From the NCBI GenBank assembly GCA_036417435.1, contig CM070919.1, positions 29,017,318-29,081,317 of the forward strand: a DNA stretch of 64,000 bases, given 5' to 3'. Source of the DNA: Inia geoffrensis (lineage: Eukaryota; Chordata; Mammalia; Artiodactyla; Iniidae). Below, in pieces: positions 34,590-44,730 of the stretch (positions are counted from its first letter, which is position 1; every line of letters starts with the position of its first letter). Position numbers and translations under genes: made by a program. Under the pieces are notes generated by a model that was not told the origin of the DNA, made no database searches, and saw nothing but the letters and a program-made list of their open reading frames with translations.

Positions 34590-35262
34590 GTCAGAGCCAA
34601 CCAGGCCCAAGACGGCAGAAGGTTTGACTTCCGGTAGACCTTGAGCCTCGGTATACACTCAGTATAATACACTAGCATCTAAATGACACACCCACAGGCA
34701 TCATGACATAAAAGTGGGCAGTGGTGCAATTCCTGGAAACCCCTGCCCCTTCTCCAAGATAGTTAGAATAATCCTCCCACTTGTTAGCCTATGAAGTTAA
34801 CCAGCCCATGGGACTTTCCTGGTGGCGCAGTGGTTCAGACTCTATGCTCCTGATGCAGGGGGCCCGGGTTCAATCTCTGGCCAGGGAACTAGATCCCACA
34901 TGCATGCCACAGCTAAGAGTTCACATGTCAAAACTAAGGAGCTGGCGAGCTGCAACTAAGGCGCCCATGATCCACAACTAAGGAGCCCGCCTGCCGCAAC
35001 TAAGACCCGGCACAACCAAATAAATAAATAAATAAATATTTTTAAAAAAATTACCCAGCCCATTAAAAACTAACCACCCTGAACCCTGGGGCCTCTCACC
35101 TTCTGAGATGGCCCACACTGTGTCTATGGAGTGTGTATCTCCCCGAATAAACCTGTTTTCACTCTACTTTGGCTCGCTCTTGAATTCTTCCCTGTGTGAA
35201 GCCAAAGACCCTCACTTGGATGTCTGTCCCAAGGACTCTCCCAAGACCTGGGAAGTAACCAT
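34590..35262 (+). mobile_element. ERV LTR split by a CHR-long SINE
   Basis: Flanking the SINE are 34590-34809 and 35051-35262. The left part has gtcagagccaaccaggccca and ggaaacccctgccccttctc. The right part has cccattaaaaactaaccacc (TATA-like), gtgtatctccccgaataaac (poly(A) signal) and tggctcgctcttgaattctt (U5). I recall this as a class I ERV LTR of even-toothed ungulates and whales. The terminal TG is mutated, and the boundaries are estimates. Confidence 0.65.
34810..35050 (+). mobile_element. CHR-long SINE inside an LTR
   Basis: Runs from gggactttcctggtggcgca through the B-box region gggttcaatctctgg and gcaactaa blocks to an (AAAT)n tail at 35021-35038. The target duplication ttaaccagcccat / ttacccagcccat (12 of 13 identical) shows that it inserted into the LTR just upstream of the TATA region. 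Confidence 0.9.
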
Positions 35263-35309
35263 TCTTTCACACCCCAATTTTCCTGCAACAGAGGGATAGT
35301 CCTCTACAG

Positions 35310-35648
35310 CAGTGGCCCCCAACCATTTTGGCACCAGGGACCGGTTTACTGGAAGAGAATTTTTCCAGGGACTGTGGAGGGGGATGGTTTTAGGATGATT
35401 CAAGCACATTACATTTATTGTGCCCTTTATTTCTATTATTATTACATTGTAATATATAATGAAATAATTATACAACTCACCATAATATTGACAGGAGGCG
35501 GAGTTCAGGCGGTAACGCAAGCAATGGGGAGCATTTGTAAATACAGATGAACCTTCACTTGCTCGCCATTCACCTCCTTCTCTGCAGCCTGGTTCCTAAC
35601 AGGCCACGGACCAATAACGGTCTGTGGCATGGGGGTTGGGGACCCCTG
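35310..35648. mobile_element. hAT-type non-autonomous DNA transposon with 8-bp TSD
   Basis: The element begins cagtggcccccaaccatttt and ends ggttggggacccctg, giving inverted termini of about 15 bp (CAGKGGYCCCCAACC). The flanking 8 bp ctctacag is identical on both sides (35302-35309 and 35649-35656), the target duplication length of hAT transposases. It has no coding capacity. It resembles a longer mammalian element with a central deletion. Confidence 0.9.
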
Positions 35649-35656
35649 CTCTACAG

Positions 35657-36747
35657 AACTGGGAGTTTCTTCCTATTCCTGCCTCACACTTACCCTTTTT
35701 TTCTCCTAAATTCAGCCATCATGCTATAAGAGGTCCATGTCTTCAGAGAGAAGACAGTGTAGACGCTTGGGCTGGAAGCCCCAGTGAACTCTCTGCACTG
35801 ACTGACATCCATGTGAGTGAGCCACTGGGACACCCAGTCTTGTCCAGCCTTCAGATGAAGTAGTCCCAACTACCTGACTACAACTACAGGGACCTGAAGC
35901 AAGAACCACCTAGCTCAGGACAGTGTACCCACAGTACCACGAGAGATGGTAAACTGTCTTACATTATGTTTGGCATTATTTTCTATGACACACCAGAATA
36001 ACCGCTGAGGGGACAGCTGACATTTTTGGAACATCTCCCTAAATTTGAATAAGGTGCCCATATTCTAAGTAGTGCCTTTCCAAGATACAGTCCAAAAACA
36101 TACATTTCTTAGTTTGCTTGTGGTTAGAATACAGACCTGAGATGTAGATTGACAGATGCCTACAGGCCTCAGTGTACAGGTGGGCAACTGTAGGAAAAAG
36201 TGTCCGTGGCAAGAATGGACTCTGTTGGAAGGGATGGCAGCTGTGGACATGCTGAAGATCTCAAAGGTGGACTAATAAAGCAGTAAGGTTACAGGACTGA
36301 CAATGATTTGCACATTAGGAGATAGCAGGAGGCCTACGGTTTAATGGTATGGTTTTGAGCATTATCCCTGCAATTTTATGCTTAAGTATATTTCTTTGGC
36401 CATCCCAACAATTCTATGATTCATGTAAGAACCTCTTAAAAATGCATTTTCTACTTAAACAACTTTGAATGCATTCCTTTTTTTTTTTTTTTTGAAGTTA
36501 GAAAACATGGTGCATGCATGACTCAACCTGGCAACCTGAATAAAGCTTGTGTATGCCAAGACTTCTAATGGTCACCAAGAGCACAGTTAACGGAAATTCT
36601 AGTGAAAGACGTTACATCATTCTGGCCTGCAGATTAAGAAAAATGAAGCTTGAAAAGGCACTTTCATCACATCTGGACTTATCTCTCCAGATGGTGTCAA
36701 AGCTCGTTACCCCAAGAGGGGAATCAAGCACAGCGTACCATGACTCT
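35657..36747. other. Unique sequence without recognised gene
   Basis: Nothing was recognised apart from a T run at 36478-36493. Confidence 0.45.
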
Positions 36748-37135
36748 TCCAGTGGTTCTTTTTTTTTTTTTTTTTTTTTGCGGTACGCGGGCCTCTCACT
36801 GCTGTGGCCTCTCCCGTTGCGGAGCACAGGCTCCGGACGCGCAGGCTCAGCCGTCATGGCTCACGGGCCCAGCTGCTCCGCGGCATGTGGGATCTTCCTG
36901 GACCGGGGCACGAACTCGTGTCCCCTGCATCGGCAGGCGGACTCTCAACCACTGCGCCACCAGAGAAGCCCAGTGGTTCTAAATGTGATTCCAGCACCAG
37001 CATCACCTGGAAGTTTGTGAAACATACACAATCTCAAGTCCCAATCCAGACTTCCTGACACTCTCAAATTGGAGCCCAGCAGTCTGTTTATCAAACCCAC
37101 CAGGTGATTTTGATGCATGCTTAACTTGAACAACC
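36748..37135 (+). mobile_element. MER5-like hAT-Charlie MITE split by a SINE
   Basis: The first bases, ccagtggttct, end at the SINE. The element resumes at 36972 with agtggttctaaatgtgattc, accagcatcacctggaagtt, agcccagcagtctg and ccaccaggtgattttgatgc, in the order of the MER5A consensus. The 3' terminal inverted repeat is not clear. The SINE landed 11 bp from the left end. Confidence 0.7.
36759..36971 (-). mobile_element. CHR-2 SINE inside a MER5-like element
   Basis: An antisense copy with T run 36759-36779 and a perfect target duplication agtggttct before the T run and at 36972-36980. The body is full length and close to the consensus of the other copies. Confidence 0.94.
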
Positions 37136-37284
37136 CATTTTATGGATACCTTTCACAGGTCCTCTTTAAAAAGAAATGAATTAGTGTGATATGGCTTAGT
37201 CTAAGAGAATCCATATTGAACGAAGCATAGTGGTGTTACCTCATCTGGGTTTTCACAAACTCAGTAATCACGTTTCCTCGGAGG

Positions 37285-37622
37285 TCACTGACAATATTTT
37301 AAGCAATCTGATTTGCAAATTTCTAACGCCCTATCATGTAAATTAACTGGGTTAAGTTCTACACTCTTGTGTAGAGGCAAAAGAGCGTTCTCCAGCACCG
37401 TGAGTTGAGTTTCATTTTCACTTTCCATATCAGAATCAATCACTAAGGTTTTTTGTCTTTTTGTTTGGTCTAATATCCATGTCGTCTGAATCAGAACTAT
37501 ATCGTGAAGAACTGTCATCTTCTGAGACACTCGCATATATGTCACTTGTACAATCTGAGAAAGTATCTGCATAAAATTCACCAAAAAAATTCCTCTTCAC
37601 TAAAAATTTCACAGTGCGTCAT
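37285..37622 (-). pseudogene. Decayed acidic ORF, possibly piggyBac-like N-terminus
   Basis: On the minus strand a start codon at 37620-37622 opens a frame that is disturbed by an A/T-run slip after about 13 codons and again near a run of A at about 37449-37454. The middle frame contains a serine/aspartate/glutamate-rich stretch (FSDCTSD, SEDDSSSRYSSDSDDMD) followed by a basic patch (RPNKKTK) and then DSDMESENE. Acidic, Asp/Ser-rich N-termini of this kind are typical of piggyBac transposases and their domesticated derivatives. I could not find terminal repeats or TTAA target sites, or the DDD catalytic core. It could also be part of another retrocopy. Confidence 0.35.
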
Positions 37623-37639
37623 TTTTGAAAATTTTACGT

Positions 37640-38360
37640 CTATAATATACACAAGGTTGCAACAAAAACCTAACAGAGCAAAATGTGAATTATAACAACA
37701 ATCATAAGTTGTATAATGAATGCTTCATCAATTTCAAGCTCTAACAACTTGGCATGGTGATGTTAATTGTATCACTCTCTAAAAACGTATTGATACACCT
37801 GTGGTCAGTAACAAAAGACGTTAGTAATATGTCTCCAGTCAATAATGTGTTAAGCTACCTTGATCTTCCAAGTCTCGACTACCTTATATGTAAATGGTGT
37901 GCTTGTGGTCTCAGACAAGGACCTTGTGAAATTCACATTAGACTGTGTATCCAAAAACATCCGTAAATTAAAGAGCTCTATGTCAAACATAGAGATTTAG
38001 TCAATAGGACTCAAACACAGAGTGACTTGATAAGAATCTAAAACACAAATTCTTTAATCAATAAGATCAAAGAAATCAATACTGACCAAGATTGACCGGC
38101 CCTTTATTTTGTAAAAGTGTTCAGCATAATTTGTTTAGACATATTTCAAGTCCTCTGCCTAGGAGGACTGCAATTAAGAGAATCTGAATTCAGAGGCACC
38201 TCCAGATATGAAGATTTCATGTACTATGGCTGGTTGGTGGGTGAGGCTATTTTAATCAAGCGTGTCTGTTATCCACCCCCACTCCCAAGTGAGCTACTGA
38301 AGAAAGTAAATAACTAGGATCATTCATGCTATTAGTAAGCTGATAGGAGATGAACATGTC
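37640..38360. other. Unassigned sequence
   Basis: No gene was recognised. It might include non-coding parts of whatever element the acidic ORF belongs to. Confidence 0.35.
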
Positions 38361-38364
38361 CTTC

Positions 38365-38490
38365 AGGTCAGGCAGATATGGCTTTACATCCTGACGTTAT
38401 TCCCTATTCTTTGTGCGTAATCTGGGGAGTACACAGCAACTTCTCTGTACCCAGGTTTTGTTCTTTTTAGAGCAAGAAAAATACTATCTA
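38365..38490 (+). mobile_element. Probable MIR fragment
   Basis: The phrase gtcaggcagatatggcttta, then taatctggggagtacacagc and tctctgtacccaggtttt, has the MIR order (agactgcctgggttc, gtgaccttgggcaag, ctgtgcctcagtttcc). Confidence 0.5.
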
Positions 38491-38749
38491 GTAGTCATCA
38501 AAGTCTGACAAACAATGCGCCAAACACACATCTACCTTGCTTTTTAAATAAACTGCCCATCTCTATTTTAGGAGACACTGGGGGGATGGTTCAGCATTTG
38601 CCCTAAATGTGATCATCGGAATTTATGTCTGTCTGATATGCCAAGAATGCATGCTGTCCATGGCATCAGCCGATTGACCCCTGACGGGTTCAGCTCTCTG
38701 GATCACTTACCTGCTGTCTCTACCTTGCCTCATCAGCAAGAGGATTGCC

Positions 38750-39110
38750 TGCTTATTCATCAGAATTCTTTCCATTGCAAGAAACCCTATTCTCCCTGGT
38801 TTATGGAAAAAATGAAATAAAATAAAATCTATAGACCTAATTTGAGGCATCCCTTCCTCTCCATCTTTGGCTTCTTTCCTTGGTGTGGATTTACTCCTGG
38901 CAGGCTCTCTCCACACAGCCCTCGGCATCCCCATGCCTGCCTCTTATCAGCCAGCAACTTGCTTGGAAAGGAAGACCTTCTTTCTTATTAGCTCAAAATT
39001 ATAGGTCTCTCTCATTGGTTCAGAATTACCTTGTAAACTTAGTATGGTCAATCTTTGTGTCCAAAGTCTGGGTCAGATGTTCCCTTCTAGGACTGAAGGG
39101 AAAGGGTCAA
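38750..39110. repeat. Interspersed-repeat-like sequence, class unresolved
   Basis: The combination cagaattctttccattgcaa, tccatctttggcttctttcc, ggcaggctctctccacac and ctcattggttcagaa resembles a dispersed mammalian repeat I have seen often but cannot name with confidence. The overlapping open frames at 38880-39256 follow from this composition and are not credible genes. Confidence 0.35.
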
Positions 39111-41740
39111 ACAGAAGCCAACTACGTAGACTGGGAGTGGGAAACGGTGGGTTTCAAAAGAAAGCCGACTTAACAGAAAAGCAGGGAATGACTGACCGGG
39201 AGGGAGAAACGGCAGCTGTCCAGTGTATTGTGAATTACAACTCCTGCCTGGACTGATAAATAAATAATGGCCAGCTCCATTATGAGTGACAGCATTCTGG
39301 TTCTGCAGACGCTATAAATCGGAATAAAATAAGCAATTCTTTGGTGGGATGATAGAAGAATCTATCTTCCGTCACTTCACCTACTCAGGGCGGACAGCAG
39401 CCTCTGAATTCTTGATTTGTGTGGCTGTGTTCTGAAAGGTGTCTACCGCAGTCACCAATGATGGTGTATAAAAAAGTAAGAAAAAGGTGGGATGTTGAAA
39501 CCAACTTAAGATGTGATTAATATTCATGCCATTTTGGTTAACCTTTAAAATATGTTCTCTTTTTAATTTTATAGATAATTGAAATTTAAAAAATATTTTT
39601 AACCCACACAAAGAATAAGTGAACGCAATCTCTGGAAGAGAAGGAATTGGTCAAAAACAAAGGTTTGGAGCTCATTTCTTTGTGAACTTGGTCATGAACA
39701 CTTCAAAATTATGGTGAGATTAAACGGCATAATTTAAATACAAGGCATGCAAAGTAGAAGGAAAGTGGAAGGAACTCTGTTGTGTCCTGAACTGTTTTTT
39801 GACGATAAAGGAATACAAGGAAATGGACAGTCTTTATGACTTCACCTCCAGTGCTTATAAGAAGATGGCTAACAATAAAATGCTATTTTTCCTATATTTG
39901 TTTTAACTGCTAGATTAACAATAAAATATCCCTACCTATTCATGTCAAAAATAAGTTAAACGCAAGCCAATGACCTTATCAGGAGCAGCAGAATTTCATT
40001 AGAACAGCTGCATTTCAGCCGTGCTCCAGTCAAGACGTTTCTTTAATCTCTCGCTCTGCATCATCACCGTACCCTCAACTCCTCTCAAATCTAAGTGCCA
40101 TTTAGATCCACAACCTGCTTGATGGTGGCAGAGCAGGGAGCAGAGACGCTAGGAGATTAACTCCTCTGGATAACGAGGTGGCTGTGCTTTTAGCAGCAAA
40201 GGATGATGAATGATAAATAGAAAGACCATCTTCCCTCCTTTATCCCCCCAGTAAGAGTAATGATTAACCTTGCTTTTTATGTAAATGCTCCCTAGCATAC
40301 ACATCTCAATTTACTTATTAACAGATTACCCCCTTCACCTGGCTTGTGCAAACTCCCAAAAACATCTTCTAAAAAATATGATAGTCAATAACTGCACATG
40401 CTTGACCTCTTCAGAGAACTACTTGGACAGGAAACCAGGCTCATATCAGACCTAGGATCACCAGAGAATAGTATCAACCCACCACTTTGCAGGAACTCAG
40501 ATTTACAAAGAATAAGTTAAAGGTTAAAGATAGAGTTGAGATATTACTGTGTCCCATCCTCTTAGACCAGGATAGAAAGACTTCTCTCGGCACCCCTTTG
40601 GCTTGGGAAGTCCTCCATTCAGGGAAGCAAACAGCAAAGTGGTAGGGTTTGTGGGAAAAAGGAAAAGGTGAAATAACGTTCATCTCTAATCCTCTCTAGG
40701 CTTTGAAGGAGAAGGAGAAGGTAGAGATGTTTGGTCCAGGTATACAGCAAGGGAGCGGTGAGCGAGGGGATTTGAGGTAGAAATTTAAGCTAGATCACAA
40801 GAAAATTGACCAGCCTAACATCTTATATGTCTTTACAGACAGCAATATGGTTCTGTATAGGAAAGGAAATCTCAGACCCTGGATTCAGAATGATTTACTG
40901 CAAATCACCCAACACTTCACACTTCTGGAGAATTTTCACAAAAGTGTTTTAAGTTGCAATTAAGAAAAAAAAAAGTACATATGTCTCCCACTTTCATGGA
41001 CATGTCTTACTATGATCTACATGACAGATGAAGATACTTGGTAGGAGAAGGAAATGGGAAATATTTCTGAAATGGAAAGAAACCTTGCAATATTCCAGGA
41101 TACTCATTTTTCATGTGATGAACAAGCATGTGTTAGTAAATCTAACTTGACATTGAAATATTAACTTGTTATTTATAGGTAATATGTAGAAAATGAGTTA
41201 TTATCAAAGGTTAATTAAGTCAATCTTCCTCTATAAAATGCAATTTTTAAGTCATCTTATATGTATGATCTTATTTCAAAACACAATTTGTATAAAACAT
41301 TTGTGACTGGGCAGAATATATGTAATTATGTTCATTTTAAAAATGTAGGAACATATCATAATTAGATAAGTTTTTCATGGAAATACAGATCATAAGTGGC
41401 AATGCTTTACATCCAAGACTTTTTGACTTCTCATCTAATGTGTAATCTTGGTAGAGATTTAAATACATTTTTAAAAAGTATGTTTATAATATATTAAAAA
41501 CCCTAAGATAGAGAAAGCACACATTAAGTATGACATAAGATCAGTGAAGGTAAATGGACACAAAGAATGTCATTTGCCCACACTCCCAAGTCAGAGCCTG
41601 AGACAAGGAACTGGATGCATGTAATTGTTTTTGAGGTGATTGCAAGATGTAAAAGCAAGGGAGTGAGGGGCAGGAGAAATAGAAAAAGGCAATATCAATA
41701 TGCATTAATGATCCAGGATATTATTGTACAAATTAAAAGA

Positions 41741-41741
<1 letters not shown>
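39111..41741. other. Longest stretch without a recognised repeat
   Basis: About 2.6 kb in which I recognise no transposable element and no gene. It contains AT-rich homeodomain-like motifs, for example gtaatgattaacc at about 40257. Being poor in recent insertions compared with the rest of the window, it is a candidate for constrained non-coding sequence, but nothing in one sequence alone proves that. Confidence 0.4.

Positions 41742-41795
<54 letters not shown>
41742..41795. repeat. (CA)n microsatellite, 27 units
   Basis: A pure CA run, the longest uninterrupted dinucleotide CA/TG tract in the window. It lies next to the 5' edge of an old L1. Confidence 0.95.
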
Positions 41796-41798
<3 letters not shown>

Positions 41799-41849
41799 TT
41801 AGAAAAACCAAAGCAAGCTTGACCAAAGAAAGAACATAGTTAGAAAGCT

Positions 41850-42970
41850 TACACTATCTGCTTTCAAGATTTACTCTAGAACTAGAGTAGCTAAGACAGA
41901 GTGGAGCTGACAGAGAGCTCAGAGATAGACGCACACATGTAATTTTTGAAAAAGGTGCCAAGATAGTCCAATAGAGAATGAAAAGTCTTTTTAACGAATA
42001 ATGCTGTAATACCTGAATATCCATTAAAAAAACAAAGAAGCTTATCCCCCAAGTCACACCTTACACACAAATTAAGTCAAGGCAGATCAAAGAACTAATG
42101 TAAAATATAAAATTATAAAGCATTAGAGAAAAATCTAGAAGAAAGACCTCATGACTTGGGTGTAGGCCAAGTTTTCTTAGACAAATCATAGCAATCAATA
42201 TGATAAGTTAGACTTTACACATACTTTAAAAAAGGCAAAACTTCCATCCATCAGAAGACACTCTTAAGAAAATAAATAAGCAAGTCACAGACTTAGAGAA
42301 AATAGTTACATGATTATAAAACATGCAGTTGACGAAGGAATGGTACCTCAGATTTACAAAAGAACTTTTACGACACTATTTAAGAAGCTCACACAAATAG
42401 AATAAAAATGTAAAATATTTGAACTGACACTCTGCAAAAAGAAAATATTCAAATGCCCAATAAACATGCGAAAAATTGCGGCCCATCATCAGAAATCAGA
42501 GAAATACATATTAAAACTGCTATGAAATGTACATCATTAGAATACCTAAAAAAGAAAAAAAAGAACTTACTATAACACAAAGTGTTAGCGAGAATGCAGG
42601 GCAAATGGAACATGCAAACATCGTTGGTGTGAGTTTATAATGATACATATACCACTTAGAAGAAAGGCCTGGCAGCCTCTTACAAATCACACTTACACCT
42701 GACATATGGCCCACAAAGCCAAGTCCTCGGTATTTACAAAAGAGGAAGCAAATATAGAAAGACAGACACACAGACACAATGTGTTTGGAACACACAATGT
42801 GTTCCAAAATGTTTACAGTGACTTTACCCATAAGGGCAAACACTGGAAACAAACCAGATCTTCCTCAATAAGGGAATACGCACCCTGATTATATTCATCC
42901 AACATAATACTAATTGGCATAGAAAACCGTGAACTGCTGACACCCATGACATCACAACATGGATGGAAAG
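41850..42970 (+). mobile_element. Ancient L1 ORF2 C-terminal region
   Basis: Diverged L1 sequence in ORF2 order: aaaggtgccaagatagtcc, gaaaaatctagaagaaagac, ccaataaacatgcgaaaaat, agaaatacatattaaaactg, gcaaacactggaaacaaacc. No frame survives. Confidence 0.65.
42784..42808. repeat. Perfect 11-bp inverted repeat
   Basis: Arms tttggaacaca and tgtgttccaaa flank caa. It lies within diverged L1 sequence. Confidence 0.85.
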
Positions 42971-43059
42971 CAAGGGATTGTAGTTCCTTTCATTTTTTTC
43001 ATGGTAATTTTTGACAGAGTGTATTCCAAATTTACAAATCTATCAATCTTACCCTTAGA

Positions 43060-43390
43060 AGTCCTTTCTCACCCCTCCTGTTGATAAATATTCCCTTAAT
43101 TGCTTCTAGTTCTATGACTTCATTTTGTACATTTGCAAACATATTTGCAATTAAGTACAGCGGATAGTCTGAGGAAAGATTCCAATTTCCTGTTTCTCTA
43201 AATAATTAATTATGATTCTTCTTAGCATCATTATAGAGTAACTCTTTCCCTACTTATTTGTCATCACGCTTTTAGCATTTACAAAATTCTCATCTACCCT
43301 AAGTCTACTGTTGGCCTGTCTTTTCTGTTCTAGTCATATCATTTTTGTGTGACAATAACAGGTTTTAGCTATGATGAGTTTACAGTTCAC
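43060..43390 (-). mobile_element. Old L1 fragment, antisense
   Basis: Antisense L1 ORF2-like order: aagattccaatttcctgttt, agagtaactctttccctac, catctaccctaagtctactg and ttttgtgtgacaataacagg. Diverged, boundaries approximate. Confidence 0.45.
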
Positions 43391-43667
43391 TTAGCTTCAA
43401 ATAGCACAATTTTTTTTTTGAGCTCTTTCAAAGGATTTATTTGCTACAGAATTGCCTGAGCCCACCAACAAGATGAACTCAGGATTTCTGTGTTTAAAAG
43501 GATTTTGCTCACTGCTTTAATTTTACCAGAAACTCAACATTCAAAAAGCAATTCTTTTTGCCAGCATTTGGCATGCCGAAAAGAGGTTAGAAAAAGATGG
43601 AATCTATAGAATCAGATGTCTAAAAATGGGGGAAAAAAATCCTAAACATTAAAAAATTCCTAATTTG

Positions 43668-43959
43668 ACTTGAGGACATGGGGAGGGGGAAGGGTTAGCT
43701 GGAATGAAGACGGAGAGTGGCATGGACATGCATACACTACCAAATGTAAAATAGCTAGCTAGTGGGAAGCAGCCGCATAGCACAGGGAGATCAGCTCGGT
43801 GCTTTGTGACCACCTAGAGGGGTGGGATAGGGAGGGTGGGAGGGAGACGCAAGAGGAAGGGGATATGGGGATATATGTATACGTATAGCTGATTCACTTT
43901 GTTATACAGCAGAAACTAACACACCATTGTAAAGCAATAAAGATGTTAAAAAAAAAAAA
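43668..43959 (+). mobile_element. Young L1 3'UTR insertion, 292 bp
   Basis: A severely 5'-truncated L1 begins acttgaggacatggggaggg and ends agcaataaagatgtt plus A run. The target duplication tcctaatttg is perfect (43658-43667 and 43960-43969). It matches the 3'UTR of the full-length L1 at 52208-52494 closely but lacks the gttatactcc block before the poly(A) signal. A G-rich tract at about 43820-43842 has quadruplex potential. Confidence 0.93.
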
Positions 43960-44249
43960 TCCTAATTTGGACAGGTCCTTAGTTGAAATCACATTCATCT
44001 GCAAAAAGAACAGTTTTAGGTCAGAAATGCCATATTTTATAACTCCATATCCCGACCTCGGACTTGCCTGGTGAGGATTCTAGGAAATGCATGAATTGAC
44101 AAGGAGGGATGCCATTCCACTGGCCAATTCTGGCATATGTCCTGGCTTGTGAAGTTTTATAAATCTCTCTTAAACCCAAGCCTCCTGGTTCTGTGACGCC
44201 AAATGCCTAAATCTGATTCTCAATACTCTTTTAAACAAAAAAACAAAAA

Positions 44250-44730
44250 AACGTCCCTGTAAGATCACACATTTAAGTATTTGCTGCTTGCGGATAGATA
44301 CAGAGAAACCAAGCACGGATGTGAGTTAGCGATTCCGTGATGGAGCTGGGAAGCTCTGCATGGCTATGTGCGCTGTAAGAAAAGTTCCTCACTGGACCTG
44401 CGCTGGCTGTGCCCCAGAGGTGACCGTCCAGGCAAGGGCAACCTGAAGAGGGTGTGAACCCCAGCACCGCTCAATGCGTTTCAATCGCCCCCCCATCTGC
44501 CTCCAACTCTTCCACCAAACCAGCTAGTTTTCCCGTCCGAGCAACTTGCAGATCATGTTCCACCTGTTTGAGCGTAGATGCCACTTGGTAGCTGAAAACG
44601 GGTTCGCAGAGGAGTCTCTCAGAGCCATCTTCGCAGTCTGGCATGTTCCTCTACAGCCCCGCTCCCTTTTACCGCGACCAGGGTGGGCGGCCGTGCGCCC
44701 CCAAACAGCATAATCTCACAGTTCCTCAAA
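44250..44730 (-). pseudogene. ANAPC16P: Processed pseudogene of ANAPC16 (APC/C subunit 16)
   Basis: Read on the minus strand, 44632 to 44441 encodes a recognisable C-terminal part of the anaphase-promoting complex subunit ANAPC16, a 110-residue protein in human. In order: [35 protein letters not shown] and LGFTPSSG. Together this covers about the last 64 codons without any intron. Lesions are an in-frame TAG plus extra bases just upstream of EDGSER, a compensating +1/-1 frame disturbance around a run of seven G that brings a TGA into frame, and the normal terminal TGA changed to TGC. Sequence at about 44250-44438 has no frame and is likely 3'UTR. No clear A tail or target duplication was found. 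The parent gene is known from memory; the assignment rests on the motif order. Confidence 0.85.

Noticed and set aside
42784..42808. Glucocorticoid/androgen response element
   Set aside because: The half-sites are separated by 7 bases instead of 3, and the sequence lies in old L1 DNA.
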